From: Flavobacterium aquiphilum
GTDB lineage: Bacteria > Bacteroidota > Bacteroidia > Flavobacteriales > Flavobacteriaceae
Length of the DNA stretch: 64,000 nt
Assembly (NCBI RefSeq): GCF_027111335.1
Contig: NZ_CP114288.1
Coordinates: 2,170,001-2,234,000 of the forward strand
Reading direction: 5' to 3'
Shown here: positions 56,396 through 64,000 of the stretch, in pieces
Layout: each line of letters opens with the position of its first letter
Numbering within the stretch: the stretch's first letter is position 1
Program-made: the position numbers and the translations under genes
The notes under the pieces: model-generated
Databases searched by the model: none
What the model was told of the DNA's origin: nothing
What the model saw: only the letters and a program-made list of their open reading frames with translations

Positions 56396-56770
56396 TTATA
56401 TATAGTCATTTACGTCATCTTCGGTAATCCATTCTTTCATTTCGGGTAAAACTCTTTTTTGCATAAAATCGAAAAAATCTAAATGCTCCGATTCGATTAT
56501 ATTCCAACCTTTTACATTTGTTCCGAAAGATGGATGAAATACAATTATATTTTCTGTTACTTTTCCGCCCTTAATTTCAAACCCTACAAATGTGTCCATA
56601 TCTTGTCTACGCCCAAAAGTCATTACTTCACGATTTTGTTCACACTCAATTTTAAATCGTTCGTTGATTGATGAATTCTGATTAATTTCTGTTTCAAAAT
56701 TCCAAGGAATGAATTTCGTTAAATTCAGTTTTGCAAACCAATTATATGTATTTGGTATTTGGTATTTCAT
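56396..56770 (-). CDS. Hypothetical protein, cassette gene
   Basis: 124 residues, no signal or helix. Starts MKYQIPNTYNWFAKL and ends DVNDYI; contains MDTFVGFEIKGGKVTENIIVFHPSF. No family recognised. 10 bp after the attC-like site, second gene of a two-gene cassette. Confidence 0.65.
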   Translation of the reverse strand: MKYQIPNTYNWFAKLNLTKFIPWNFETEINQNSSINERFKIECEQNREVMTFGRRQDMDTFVGFEIKGGKVTENIIVFHPSFGTNVKGWNIIESEHLDFFDFMQKRVLPEMKEWITEDDVNDYI

Positions 56771-56784
56771 CGTTTTATTTAACT

Positions 56785-56964
56785 TTAACCTTGTGTTATT
56801 TTGTCTGCAATTATAATGAAATCTATTTTGGCTTTTAGTGGTTCTTCGAATCCTCTAATATGAATTAGAGTGTAACCAATGTCAAAATCTTCTTGGACTA
56901 ATACGATATCTTTTATATTAATTAGAGTTTTTTGAGCATCGTTTTTTATTTCTAGAAATGCCAT
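56785..56964 (-). CDS. Small hypothetical protein (59 aa), first gene of the cassette
   Basis: Starts MAFLEIKNDAQKTLINIK and ends ADKITQG. It is 14 bp before the next gene on the same strand, so the two may be translated together. No family recognised. Size below common cutoffs. Confidence 0.55.
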   Translation of the reverse strand: MAFLEIKNDAQKTLINIKDIVLVQEDFDIGYTLIHIRGFEEPLKAKIDFIIIADKITQG

Positions 56965-57014
56965 ATTTGTGGTTGTTTTTTATTATTTCTCTTCGTTTTT
57001 TCGGTTAACTTGTG

Positions 57015-57141
57015 GCTAACGGTTTGCGCTATGAAATGTTGGGGTTTTCGGAGCCACTCCCGTATCCGCCGAGACAAGCCAACCAGAAAGTGCTGAAAAC
57101 GCCTAACCACAATGCCCCCAATTTTTATAGCGTGTGTTAGC
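57015..57141 (-). repeat. attC-like imperfect palindrome 3
   Basis: Ends GCTAAC (57015-57020) and GTTAGC (57136-57141). GCGCTAT at the left pairs with ATAGCG at the right, and TTGGGG/CCCC segments pair inside. 127 bp. Confidence 0.65.
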
Positions 57142-57151
57142 GGTTCGTTGT

Positions 57152-57661
57152 TTATTTCCTATTGTCTTGTTTAAAAGGTTTAAGAGTATTGTCAATTAAG
57201 CTACAAATTTCTATAAAGTTGTCAGCAAGGTTTGTAATAATATTTTCAAGATTTTCTTCTTTTAATTCTGTCCACCCTTCCATTAATGTCAATGGACCAA
57301 ATTTTACGCTTACATTTTCCCAATTGTTTTGATATGTTTTAAACTGTTTTCTGAAACTATTCGCAAACTCTCTACTTAAAATAGAATAACCATTTAGTTT
57401 CCTAAGTTTTAATGCATGAATATTGTAGAAAACTTTGTTTTCTTGTAATGTCTTTTCATTTACCCAAACGGAAAAAAATATTCTTGCCTCCGCAGTTAAC
57501 GGATTATTTAAATCATTTGTCCATTCTCGTTTGTATAACTTCAAATAAACAGAATTCAATACAATACCAATAGAAATTTCAAGTTTTTTTTGGTCTAGAA
57601 GTCTTTTGTCAAGACTATCAGCAGATTTTTTGAATTTGTCTAAGTAATGTTCAAAGTCCAT
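57152..57661 (-). CDS. Hypothetical protein, cassette gene
   Basis: 169 residues, no signal peptide, helix-rich (DFEHYLDKFKKSADSLDKRLL start, IEICSLIDNTLKPFKQ end). No family recognised. Sits 10 bp from attC-like site 3 and starts 59 bp from TTAGCGG of site 4, as expected for a one-gene cassette. Confidence 0.65.
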   Translation of the reverse strand: MDFEHYLDKFKKSADSLDKRLLDQKKLEISIGIVLNSVYLKLYKREWTNDLNNPLTAEARIFFSVWVNEKTLQENKVFYNIHALKLRKLNGYSILSREFANSFRKQFKTYQNNWENVSVKFGPLTLMEGWTELKEENLENIITNLADNFIEICSLIDNTLKPFKQDNRK

Positions 57662-57720
57662 ATTTACAAATATTAAAATTAAGTTGTCAGTGTTCTTTGA
57701 GTGTCGCTCTCACAATGACC

Positions 57721-57874
57721 GCTAACGTTCCCGTGCTTTGCGAGGTTTGGGATTAAATTAAGCCTTATTTTCGGATTTGCCACCCGAGCGACAGCGAACA
57801 GGCGAAGCAAAACTTCCCAAATACAAGACCTTTTTTAAATTAAGCCAAATGCACAAATCTCTTGTAGCAAGTGT
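57721..57874 (-). repeat. attC-like palindrome 4, interrupted by intron
   Basis: Left end GCTAAC (57721-57726); sequence then matches site 2 up to AGTGT (57870-57874), where site 2 continues TAGCC. Here a group II intron begins. The missing half is at 59121 (TATGCGG). Confidence 0.65.
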
Positions 57875-59120
57875 GTGTGCCCTGCATGAGCAGGACACAC
57901 GCTGTAAGCTTTGATAAAAATTCGAAAATACAAATTTGGATTTAGAAAACAAATCTTACAGCGTGTTATTTTTCCAGAGGGTGCAAGTCCCTTATGGGCG
58001 GACTGAAAACCCGAACCATTAGCACGTCGCAAGGTTATCGCACCGCTATTTGAACCCGAATTCAGCAACAACAGTTTTGGATTTAGACCCAACAAAAACT
58101 CCCGACAAGCCGTTGGACAAGCGAGGGATTACATCCATCAAGGACTGAACTACATCGTGGACACCGACTTAAAGAACTTCTTTGACGAGGTTGACCATTG
58201 TTTACTGCTGAATCTGATCTATCAAAAAGTGAAATGCAAAACCACGATGCGTCTGATACGAAAATGGCTTCGGGTACCGATAAAAATCAACGGCAAACTG
58301 CAAAAACGAAGAAAGGGTGTTCCGCAAGGTTCTCCATTGAGTCCGTTATTGTCTAATATTTTGCTCGATGAATTGGACAAAGAAATGACAAGACGCAAAC
58401 TCAAATTCGTTCGTTATGCCGATGATTTTAGTATCTACTGTAAATCTGAAAATCAGGCGAAAGCCACGGCAAAAGTGATTGCCAAATTCCTGAAAACGAA
58501 GCTCCAACTCACCATAAACGAGGAGAAAAGCGGGATTAGACGCCCGGTAAACTTCACGATTTTGGGCTTTGGTTTTGTGCCAACGTACAGGAAAGGAAGC
58601 AAAAACGACTATCAACTGGTGGTGGCAGAAAAGGCTTGGAAGAAGCTCAAGGAACAGCTCAAAAACATTAGCCGCAAAACCGCACCAGCCAAGCTCGAGG
58701 AACGTATCACCAAAATAAAAGAAGTGCAACGGGGATGGTTAAACTATTTTCGGGGAACGAGCATTATGGGTAAATTACGTGATTTGGACGGTTGGTTGCG
58801 TAACCGACTTCGCTACTGCATTTGGCATGATTGGAAAAAACCCGAGCGAAAGAGAAAGAATCTCATTCGGCTTGGTGTTGACCAAGGTCACGCTTATGCT
58901 TTTAGCCGCACTCGCAAAGGTGGTTGGGCAATTGCACAGAGTCCGATTTTGAGTACCACTATTACCTTAAAACGCCTAAAACAGCGTGGCTATCAATCCT
59001 TGACCGACGTTTACATTGAACTTAACCCATCTCTTTGCGAACCGCCGAGTACGTGACCCGTACGCTCGGTGGTGTGAGAGGCGCACTCCGTTCCATAAGG
59101 GGCGGAGCCGTCTACTCGAT
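57875..59120 (+). mobile_element. Group II intron, IIC-attC-like, internally deleted
   Basis: Starts GTGTGCCCTGCATGAG; a domain I stretch GAGGGTGCAAGTCCC follows near 57977. Domain V is ACCGCCGAG (59041-59049) / CTCGGTGGT (59065-59073) with a TGAC loop. It ends CTACTCGAT at 59120. The intron reads plus, opposite to the cassette genes, and splits a GTT core, as reported for group IIC-attC introns. About 100 codons of the RT N-terminus and much of domains I-IV are missing. Confidence 0.7.
58007..59056 (+). pseudogene. Group II intron maturase, N-terminus deleted
   Basis: An open frame from TGA at 58004 to TGA at 59054 with no start; first ATG is 58157. RT motifs: FEPEFSNNSFGFRPN (RT3-like), DTDLKNFFDEVDH (catalytic Asp), QGSPLSPLLSN, RYADDFSIY (YADD), LGFGF. 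Maturase part includes EVQRGWLNYFRG and LRNRLRYCIWHDWKKP; it ends without endonuclease domain, as in class C introns. Upstream RT0-RT2 regions are missing, so activity is unlikely. Confidence 0.75.
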
Positions 59121-59450
59121 TATGCGGGGGTTATTTTGTCGAAATTACAATTTTCACACAAAACTTTCACGCTTCTGTTGGCACATTCCAATTTTCACGT
59201 TTCTGCTTTCGGTTCGCAATTTCAACTTATTGTTTTTAATTTTCGTTTTAATTTTCTACTAAAAAACTTTTCAGGTTTCTGTTGGCAGATTCCAACTTTC
59301 ACACTTTTACTTTTCAAGTTCTGCTTTTCACACTTCAGTTTTTCGTCTGTAAATTGTCAGATTCCTAATTTCAGACTTCTTTTAGCGATTCCGATTTTCA
59401 CGCTTCTGCTTTGTAAACTTGCGGAAACAATGTTTATTTTCTGATTGTTT
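59121..59450. repeat. Degenerate tandem repeats at cassette head
   Basis: The motif ATTCCNAYTTTCACRCTTC recurs loosely about every 25-45 bp (for example 59187, 59289, 59361, 59388). The ends TATGCGGGGGTTAT (59121) and CGGCATAACTCCCGC (59466-59480) are inverted copies. No gene; the ORF across it reads repeats. Confidence 0.5.
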
Positions 59451-59459
59451 TCATCTGCG

Positions 59460-59575
59460 TAATTTCGGCATAACTCCCGCATAACTATCTTATATGCGCA
59501 TAAACTAAACAGGTTTTATGTTGAATTGGCATGTTATGCGCAAGTTTTGGTTTTAGTTTATGCGTATTATTTTTT
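59460..59575 (-). promoter_or_regulatory. attI-like region with repeated TATGCG motifs
   Basis: Five CGCATAA/TTATGCG-type motifs in 110 bp downstream of the recombinase stop. One core is GTTATGCG on the minus strand (59478-59485). ATGCGCATAAACTAAA and TTTAGTTTATGCGTAT form a 16-bp inverted repeat. Placement resembles an attI with several integrase sites, but on the 3' side of the gene. Confidence 0.45.
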
Positions 59576-59604
59576 AATAATAGTCACAAAAATAAGAATA
59601 TTTC

Positions 59605-60632
59605 TTACGTGTCAAAAGGATTGATGATGTTTTTCAAAGTGGTGCTGCTCACGTGTGTGTAGATCATGGTAGTTTTAGGACTGCTATGTCCTAATAGATC
59701 CTGAATGTAGCGCAAATCGGTACCACTTTCTAATAGGTGAGTGGCAAAACTGTGGCGAAGCGTATGCAGGCTTATTTGTTTTGTGATTCCTGCTTTTTTG
59801 ACGGCTAGTTGTAAAATGTTTTGTGCGCTTCGGCTACTGTATTGACCTCCATATTGTCCTTCAAATAAATAAGTTTTGGGTTTGTAAATTGCATAGTATT
59901 CTCTTAGTAAACTTAAAACTTTTGTTGATAATAGGGTGTATCGGTCTTTTTTTCCTTTTGCATTCTTGACGTGAATTAGCATTCTTTGGCTGTCTATGTC
60001 AGTCATTTTCATGTTTATTGCTTCGCTAATTCGAAGACCAGATGAATAGATTAGGGCTAATAATGTTCTGTGTTTTAAATTTGAATTAGTCTAAATGTTT
60101 CTTCTTTGCTTAAAACATTGGGTAGTGATTTTGCATTTTTTGGGCGATGTAATGTTTCAGTGTCTATTTTAGTATTCTTAATGATTTTAAAAAATAATTT
60201 TATCGAATTGATAATTTGATGTTGGTATGATGCTGAAAGGTTATTTTTCAGGATGTAGTTGTTATTGAAAACAATTACGTCGTCATTTGTGATGTCGGTT
60301 AGGGCTTTTTCTCGGTAAAAGACCAAAAAGGATTTTAAGGCTTCGCTATAAGTATTGATGGTACTGTCGCTATAGCGTTTGGAGCGCAACCATTGTTTGA
60401 ATTTTTCGATATTTTCTATTCCTTCGGGCGAGGGTACGGTGTGGGATAAGGAGGGGATTTTGAACCGGATTCGGTTTTCTTCGGTATCCGGTAAGTGCCA
60501 AACGCCTAGAGTCTGGCTCCATCGAGCGCCTTCCAGTTGTTTGATTCGGGCGATTAAATCGGCGTTTTTTTCGAAATAAACGGCTATTCGTTTTTCTTTT
60601 TTGTGTGTAATGGGCTGTGCTTTCCAATTCAT
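59605..60632 (-). pseudogene. IntI/Xer-like tyrosine recombinase, one-base frameshift
   Basis: Two frames (60075-60632 and 59605-60012) join as one 342-residue protein if a single A is restored on the minus strand near 60077-60083, giving IQNLKHRTLLALIYSSGLRISE. Residues: Arg in SSGLRISE, HTLRHSFATHLL, LGHSS and nucleophile Tyr in TTMIYTHVSS, a phrase also seen in integron integrases; the end NIINPFDT resembles the IntI tail. The N-terminal 70 residues (EGARWSQTLGVWHLP) are an added domain. The next region downstream holds the candidate attI and cassettes. Confidence 0.75.
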
Positions 60633-60664
60633 AAGGCGTATAAATAGGTGTGAATGGTATATAA

Positions 60665-60824
60665 GAGTCTGTTTAAGTTTTATTTATTGGCTCTCTTATG
60701 ACGATTTTTGGCTACAACTTCGTTAAATTTTTATACAATAGCTCTGCTATTTTATAAAAATTTGCCTCGTTTCACTCAAAAATCCTCTAATAATAAATTT
60801 CAAAAATAAAATTTAAACAGGCTC
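60665..60824. repeat. 160-bp palindromic element
   Basis: Outer arms GAGTCTGTTTAAGTTTTATTT (first 20 at 60665-60684) and AAATAAAATTTAAACAGGCTC pair with two mismatches or G-U. Inner AAATTTTTATA (60725) / TATAAAAATTT (60753) pair perfectly around AATAG/CTATT. A MITE-like or cruciform element. No gene. Confidence 0.6.
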
Positions 60825-60891
60825 TAAAGATATTGATTTTTAGTGAAATACTCTTTTTTAAGGATTTGGTTGTTATGAAAAACAAATGCCT

Positions 60892-60966
60892 AGCCCAGAT
60901 GGAAGCGGCATCCTGTTGTCCCGGGGTTCGGGACAACAGATACAGCGGACAGCTGGAAATAGCTCC
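60892..60966 (+). repeat. Covarying structured element, copy C
   Basis: Core stem TGTTGTCCC / GGGACAACA (60914-60938) with loop GGGGTTC; outer CCAG (60895) / CTGG (60953). Lies between the recombinase and dnaK. Confidence 0.75.
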
Positions 60967-61132
60967 TTAAAAAGAAGGCAGAAGTTAGAAGTTAGAAGTG
61001 GGAAGTTAGAAAATAGAAGACTGAAAATTGGCAATAGATAAGGTAACGTAAAGTATATTTGCCTAGTCTACCTCTCATTTGCTTCGCCAGTTCGCTGTCA
61101 CTCGTGTGGAGAGGGTCGGGGAGAGGAAGAAA

Positions 61133-61214
61133 TGTCAGTTTGTCATATCGTTTTGTGACAATTGTTATGAAAACTGACAATTTACTAGGTTTTTTATATT
61201 GGCATAATCATTGC
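61133..61214 (+). promoter_or_regulatory. Sigma-54 type dnaK promoter with paired activator sites
   Basis: TGGCAT-AATCA-TTGC (61200-61214) fits the -24/-12 consensus with exact GG-to-GC spacing. Upstream, TGTCAGT (61133) and ACTGACA (61173) enclose TGTCA (61141) and TGACA (61156), a nested inverted pair for an activator. Expected start near 61226, 45 bp before the ATG. Confidence 0.6.
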
Positions 61215-61270
61215 CTTAGAGTCTTCGAGTTGTTAAACAAGTACACAATAAAAATTAAATATATTAAACA

Positions 61271-63154
61271 ATGGGTAAAATAATCGGAATTGATTTAGGT
61301 ACAACGAACTCTTGTGTTTCTGTAATGGAGGGTAACGAAGCTGTGGTAATCCCTAATGCTGAAGGTAAAAGAACTACACCATCTATCATCGCTTTTGTTG
61401 AAGGTGGAGAAATTAAAGTGGGGGATCCTGCAAAAAGACAAGCAGTAACTAACCCTACAAAAACGATTGCTTCTGTTAAACGTTTTATGGGACACACTTT
61501 TGCCGAAATTACTGAAGAGGCAAAAAGAGTTCCTTATTCTGTAGTGAAAGGTGACAACAATACACCACGTGTGGATATTGACGGTCGTTTATACACTGCA
61601 CAAGAATTGTCAGCAATGACACTTCAAAAAATGAAAAAAACTGCTGAGGACTATTTAGGTCAAACTGTTACTGAAGCGGTTATTACTGTTCCTGCTTACT
61701 TTAACGATGCACAACGTCAAGCTACTAAAGAAGCTGGAGAGATTGCTGGTCTTAAAGTTATGCGTATTATCAACGAACCAACTGCTGCTGCTTTGGCTTA
61801 TGGTTTGGATAAAAAAGGTAAAGATCAAAAAATTGCTGTTTACGATTTAGGTGGAGGTACTTTTGATATCTCTGTTCTTGAATTAGGTGACGGTGTATTT
61901 GAAGTATTGTCAACTGACGGTGATACTCACTTAGGAGGAGATGATTTTGACCACGAAATCATTGACTGGTTGGCTGACGAATTTAAAGCTGAAGAAGGTA
62001 TCGACTTGCGTCTTGACCCAATGTCATTGCAACGTATCAAAGAAGCTGCTGAGAAAGCAAAAATTGAATTGTCTTCTTCTGCAGAGACTGAAATCAACTT
62101 GCCTTACGTAACTGCTACTGCTTCTGGACCAAAACACTTAGTTAAAAAATTATCAAGAGCTAAATTTGAGCAATTGACTGACTCATTAGTAAAACGTTCT
62201 ATGGCTCCTGTGGCTAAAGCGTTGAAAAATGCTGGTTTATCAGTTTCTGACATTGACGAAGTTATCTTGGTTGGAGGTTCTACTCGTATTCCAAAAATCG
62301 TTGACGAAGTTGAGAAATTCTTCGGTAAAAAAGCATCTAAAGGTGTTAACCCTGATGAAGTTGTTGCTATTGGAGCTGCTATTCAAGGTGGAGTTCTTTC
62401 CGGAGATGTAAAAGATGTATTGTTACTTGACGTTACTCCATTGTCTTTGGGTATCGAAACTATGGGTGGTGTAATGACTGTTCTTATCGAAGCTAACACT
62501 ACTATCCCAACTAAAAAATCTCAAGTTTTCTCTACTGCTGCTGATTCTCAACCATCTGTTGAAATCCACGTATTGCAAGGAGCTAGAGCAATGGCTGCTG
62601 ATAACAAAACTATCGGTCGTTTCCACTTAGACGGTATCCCACCAGCACCAAGAGGAGTTCCTCAAATCGAAGTAACTTTTGATATTGATGCTAATGGTAT
62701 CATCAAAGTTTCTGCAACTGACAAAGGAACTGGAAAATCTCACGATATCCGTATCGAAGCTTCTTCTGGATTGACTGCTGAAGAAATCGAAAGAATGAAA
62801 AAAGACGCTGAAGCTAACGCTGATGCTGACAAAGCTGCAAGAGAAAGAGCTGAAAAATTGAACGAAGCTGACGGAATGATCTTCCAAACTGAGTCTCAAT
62901 TGAAAGAGCTTGGAGCTAAATTATCTGATGATAACAAAGTAGCTATCGAGTATGCATTAACTGAATTGAGAATGGCTCACCAATCTCAAGACATTCCTGC
63001 AATTCAAACTGCTCTTGACAACATTAACGCTGCTTGGAAAAAAGCTACTGAAGAAATGTATGCTCAAGGAGAACAAGGTCAAGCTGCTGCTGAGCCACAA
63101 GCTCAATCGCAAGGAGACAATGTTGAAGACGTTGAATTCGAAGAAGTAAAATAA
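61271..63154 (+). CDS. dnaK: Molecular chaperone DnaK
   Basis: 627 residues. ATPase motifs [26 protein letters not shown] and [10 protein letters not shown]; substrate domain [17 protein letters not shown]; acidic tail ending EDVEFEEVK. It works with DnaJ-like CbpA at 23382 and with GrpE elsewhere. Codon use is highly biased, consistent with strong expression. Two terminator-like hairpins follow. Confidence 0.97.
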   Translation: MGKIIGIDLGTTNSCVSVMEGNEAVVIPNAEGKRTTPSIIAFVEGGEIKVGDPAKRQAVTNPTKTIASVKRFMGHTFAEITEEAKRVPYSVVKGDNNTPRVDIDGRLYTAQELSAMTLQKMKKTAEDYLGQTVTEAVITVPAYFNDAQRQATKEAGEIAGLKVMRIINEPTAAALAYGLDKKGKDQKIAVYDLGGGTFDISVLELGDGVFEVLSTDGDTHLGGDDFDHEIIDWLADEFKAEEGIDLRLDPMSLQRIKEAAEKAKIELSSSAETEINLPYVTATASGPKHLVKKLSRAKFEQLTDSLVKRSMAPVAKALKNAGLSVSDIDEVILVGGSTRIPKIVDEVEKFFGKKASKGVNPDEVVAIGAAIQGGVLSGDVKDVLLLDVTPLSLGIETMGGVMTVLIEANTTIPTKKSQVFSTAADSQPSVEIHVLQGARAMAADNKTIGRFHLDGIPPAPRGVPQIEVTFDIDANGIIKVSATDKGTGKSHDIRIEASSGLTAEEIERMKKDAEANADADKAARERAEKLNEADGMIFQTESQLKELGAKLSDDNKVAIEYALTELRMAHQSQDIPAIQTALDNINAAWKKATEEMYAQGEQGQAAAEPQAQSQGDNVEDVEFEEVK

Positions 63155-63195
63155 TCTTTTTTAGATAAAAGATAATAGACTTTTAGATTATAGTA

Positions 63196-63227
63196 AAAAC
63201 CGAGCCATTTCTGGCTCGGTTTTTTTG
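63196..63227 (+). terminator. dnaK terminator
   Basis: AAAACCGAGCCA / TGGCTCGGTTTT, 12-bp stem plus T-run, 42 bp past the stop. Confidence 0.85.
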
Positions 63228-63306
63228 TTGGATGGGATTGTGATAAGGAAAAGATTTGTATCGTGGCATTGTAAAGATGTATGGAAGTGCGGTAGAGACA
63301 CACACG

Positions 63307-63334
63307 GTAGAGATGCACTGCAGTGCGTCTTTAC
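63307..63334. repeat. GTAGAGATGCACTG palindrome
   Basis: GTAGAGATGCACTG and CAGTGCGTCTTTAC pair with 12 of 14 positions and no loop. Fragments of the motif (GTAAAGATG, GTAGAGAC) occur just upstream. Similar palindromes are dispersed in related genomes. Confidence 0.5.
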
Positions 63335-63392
63335 AACGCAGATGTGTTTTGACAAATGCATCTACAAATTATTCATCTTTATTTAATAATGT

Positions 63393-63418
63393 AAACCGAG
63401 CCGGAAATGGTTCGGTTT
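63393..63418 (+). terminator. Second AACCGAGCC hairpin
   Basis: AAACCGAGCC / GGTTCGGTTT, a near copy of the dnaK terminator on the far side of the palindrome, followed by T-run. Confidence 0.65.
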
Positions 63419-63520
63419 TTTTGTTTGTATGATTGAATTTAATACCATATTTTTTTGTGTTATTTTTCTTTTTTTTTAAAAATAATAGTTTTTTTTGTTA
63501 AAATAAAACAAAGAATTATT

Positions 63521-64000
63521 ATGAAAAAAATCATTGGAATTGGGTTATTAGTTATGTCATTAGTTTTTTTTGGATGTAGTAAAGATGAAGATTCAGAAAG
63601 TGCGACAGGTTCAATAACTGCTACTATTAATGGGACTCCTTGGGTAGGGACAAAAATCATTAATGTATCACTTATACAATCAACAACTTTAAAAGAACAA
63701 CGTTTTGATATTAGTGCTCAGGATGGAAAACAGATGTTAGCATTGGCTGTCTCAAGTGAGTTGACAACAACAAAAGGAATGCCTGTTCGTTCTTATTCTT
63801 ATGAGGATGATGTAGCCTTATTTATAAATACTTATATAGATGGAGCAAATACTTATACAGAACATTCCCCTGTAAGTGGTGAATTGATAATTAAATCTAT
63901 TGATACCGATAAGAAAACTATTTCAGGAACATTTAGTTTTAAAAGTGAAAAAGTAGGGGTTTTACAAACAGCGATTGTAACCCCAGATATTGTAAATGTC
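63521..64000 (+). CDS. Small lipoprotein, DUF6252-like, 3' end outside window
   Basis: 160 codons visible. Lipoprotein signal SLVFFGCSKDED (Cys19). SITATINGTPWVGTKI and SGELIIKSIDTDKKTISGTFSFK resemble DUF6252 proteins common in Flavobacteria. Role unknown. The start ATG 63521 is the only sensible one. Confidence 0.75.
   Translation, partial: MKKIIGIGLLVMSLVFFGCSKDEDSESATGSITATINGTPWVGTKIINVSLIQSTTLKEQRFDISAQDGKQMLALAVSSELTTTKGMPVRSYSYEDDVALFINTYIDGANTYTEHSPVSGELIIKSIDTDKKTISGTFSFKSEKVGVLQTAIVTPDIVNV

Noticed and set aside
59016..59444. Plus-strand ORF of 142 residues
   Set aside because: Overlaps the maturase end, domain V and the degenerate repeats; biased Phe/Leu composition.

Overview
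The window looks like a Flavobacterium-type chromosome (Bacteroidota). The DNA is AT-rich. Several genes follow promoters of the TTG-N(17-23)-TAnnTTTG kind, many products are short lipoproteins, the tmRNA encodes a tag ending ALAA, and families such as DUF6443/RHS, DUF1599, CHRD, TlpA, CreD and DoxX/BT_3928 are typical of this phylum. No rRNA, tRNA or CRISPR array was found.

Layout. 1-6.5 kb is accessory: the end of a fibronectin-III repeat protein, a truncated RHS-type protein, and a tyrosine recombinase that stops beside a 26-bp perfect hairpin and the 3' end of ssrA (6598-6991, minus). 7-31.5 kb is mostly core: a serine hydrolase, a saccharopine/alanine dehydrogenase-like enzyme, fumC, an M16 peptidase, a PEP synthase split by a one-base frameshift, a molybdopterin formate dehydrogenase, an ACP-like protein, an M50-CBS protease, a retron-type reverse transcriptase behind a structured leader, cbpA/cbpM, an mlaEFD-like transport operon, a cysteine desulfurase, an EamA transporter and an Smr-domain protein. 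31.6-36.2 kb holds a likely self-regulated membrane operon (creD, DUF1361, small winged-helix regulator, NlpC/P60-like hydrolase) with two matching palindromic operators. 37-53.7 kb is again mainly core: two tandem outer-membrane barrels, kdsA, a two-gene YeeE-type sulfur transporter, clpS, prmA, a TPR protein, tpiA with its TlpA/DoxX/DUF1599 neighbours, folP, rlmH and a TauE/SafE exporter.

53.9-60.6 kb is the most unusual part. A frameshifted IntI/Xer-like recombinase (59605-60632, minus) is followed, in its own direction, by repeated TATGCG motifs resembling an attI, then by short minus-strand genes separated by 127-161-bp imperfect palindromes bounded by GTTAGC and GCTAAC, as in integron attC sites. 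One palindrome is split at its GTT by a plus-strand, internally deleted group II intron. Known group IIC-attC introns behave in this way. Read together, this is a decayed integron-like cassette array in a Bacteroidota genome.

Dispersed elements. Three copies of an 80-100-nt element (37282, 45733, 60892) keep a GGGGTTY loop while both stems change by compensatory substitutions, so a conserved RNA or DNA fold is likely. A 160-bp palindromic element sits at 60665. dnaK (61271-63154) has a near-perfect sigma-54 (-24/-12) promoter preceded by paired TGTCA/TGACA sites. The window ends inside a small lipoprotein gene. Two full-length genes (PEP synthase and the IntI-like recombinase) are broken by single missing bases in homopolymers, so assembly error must be considered before either is called inactive.
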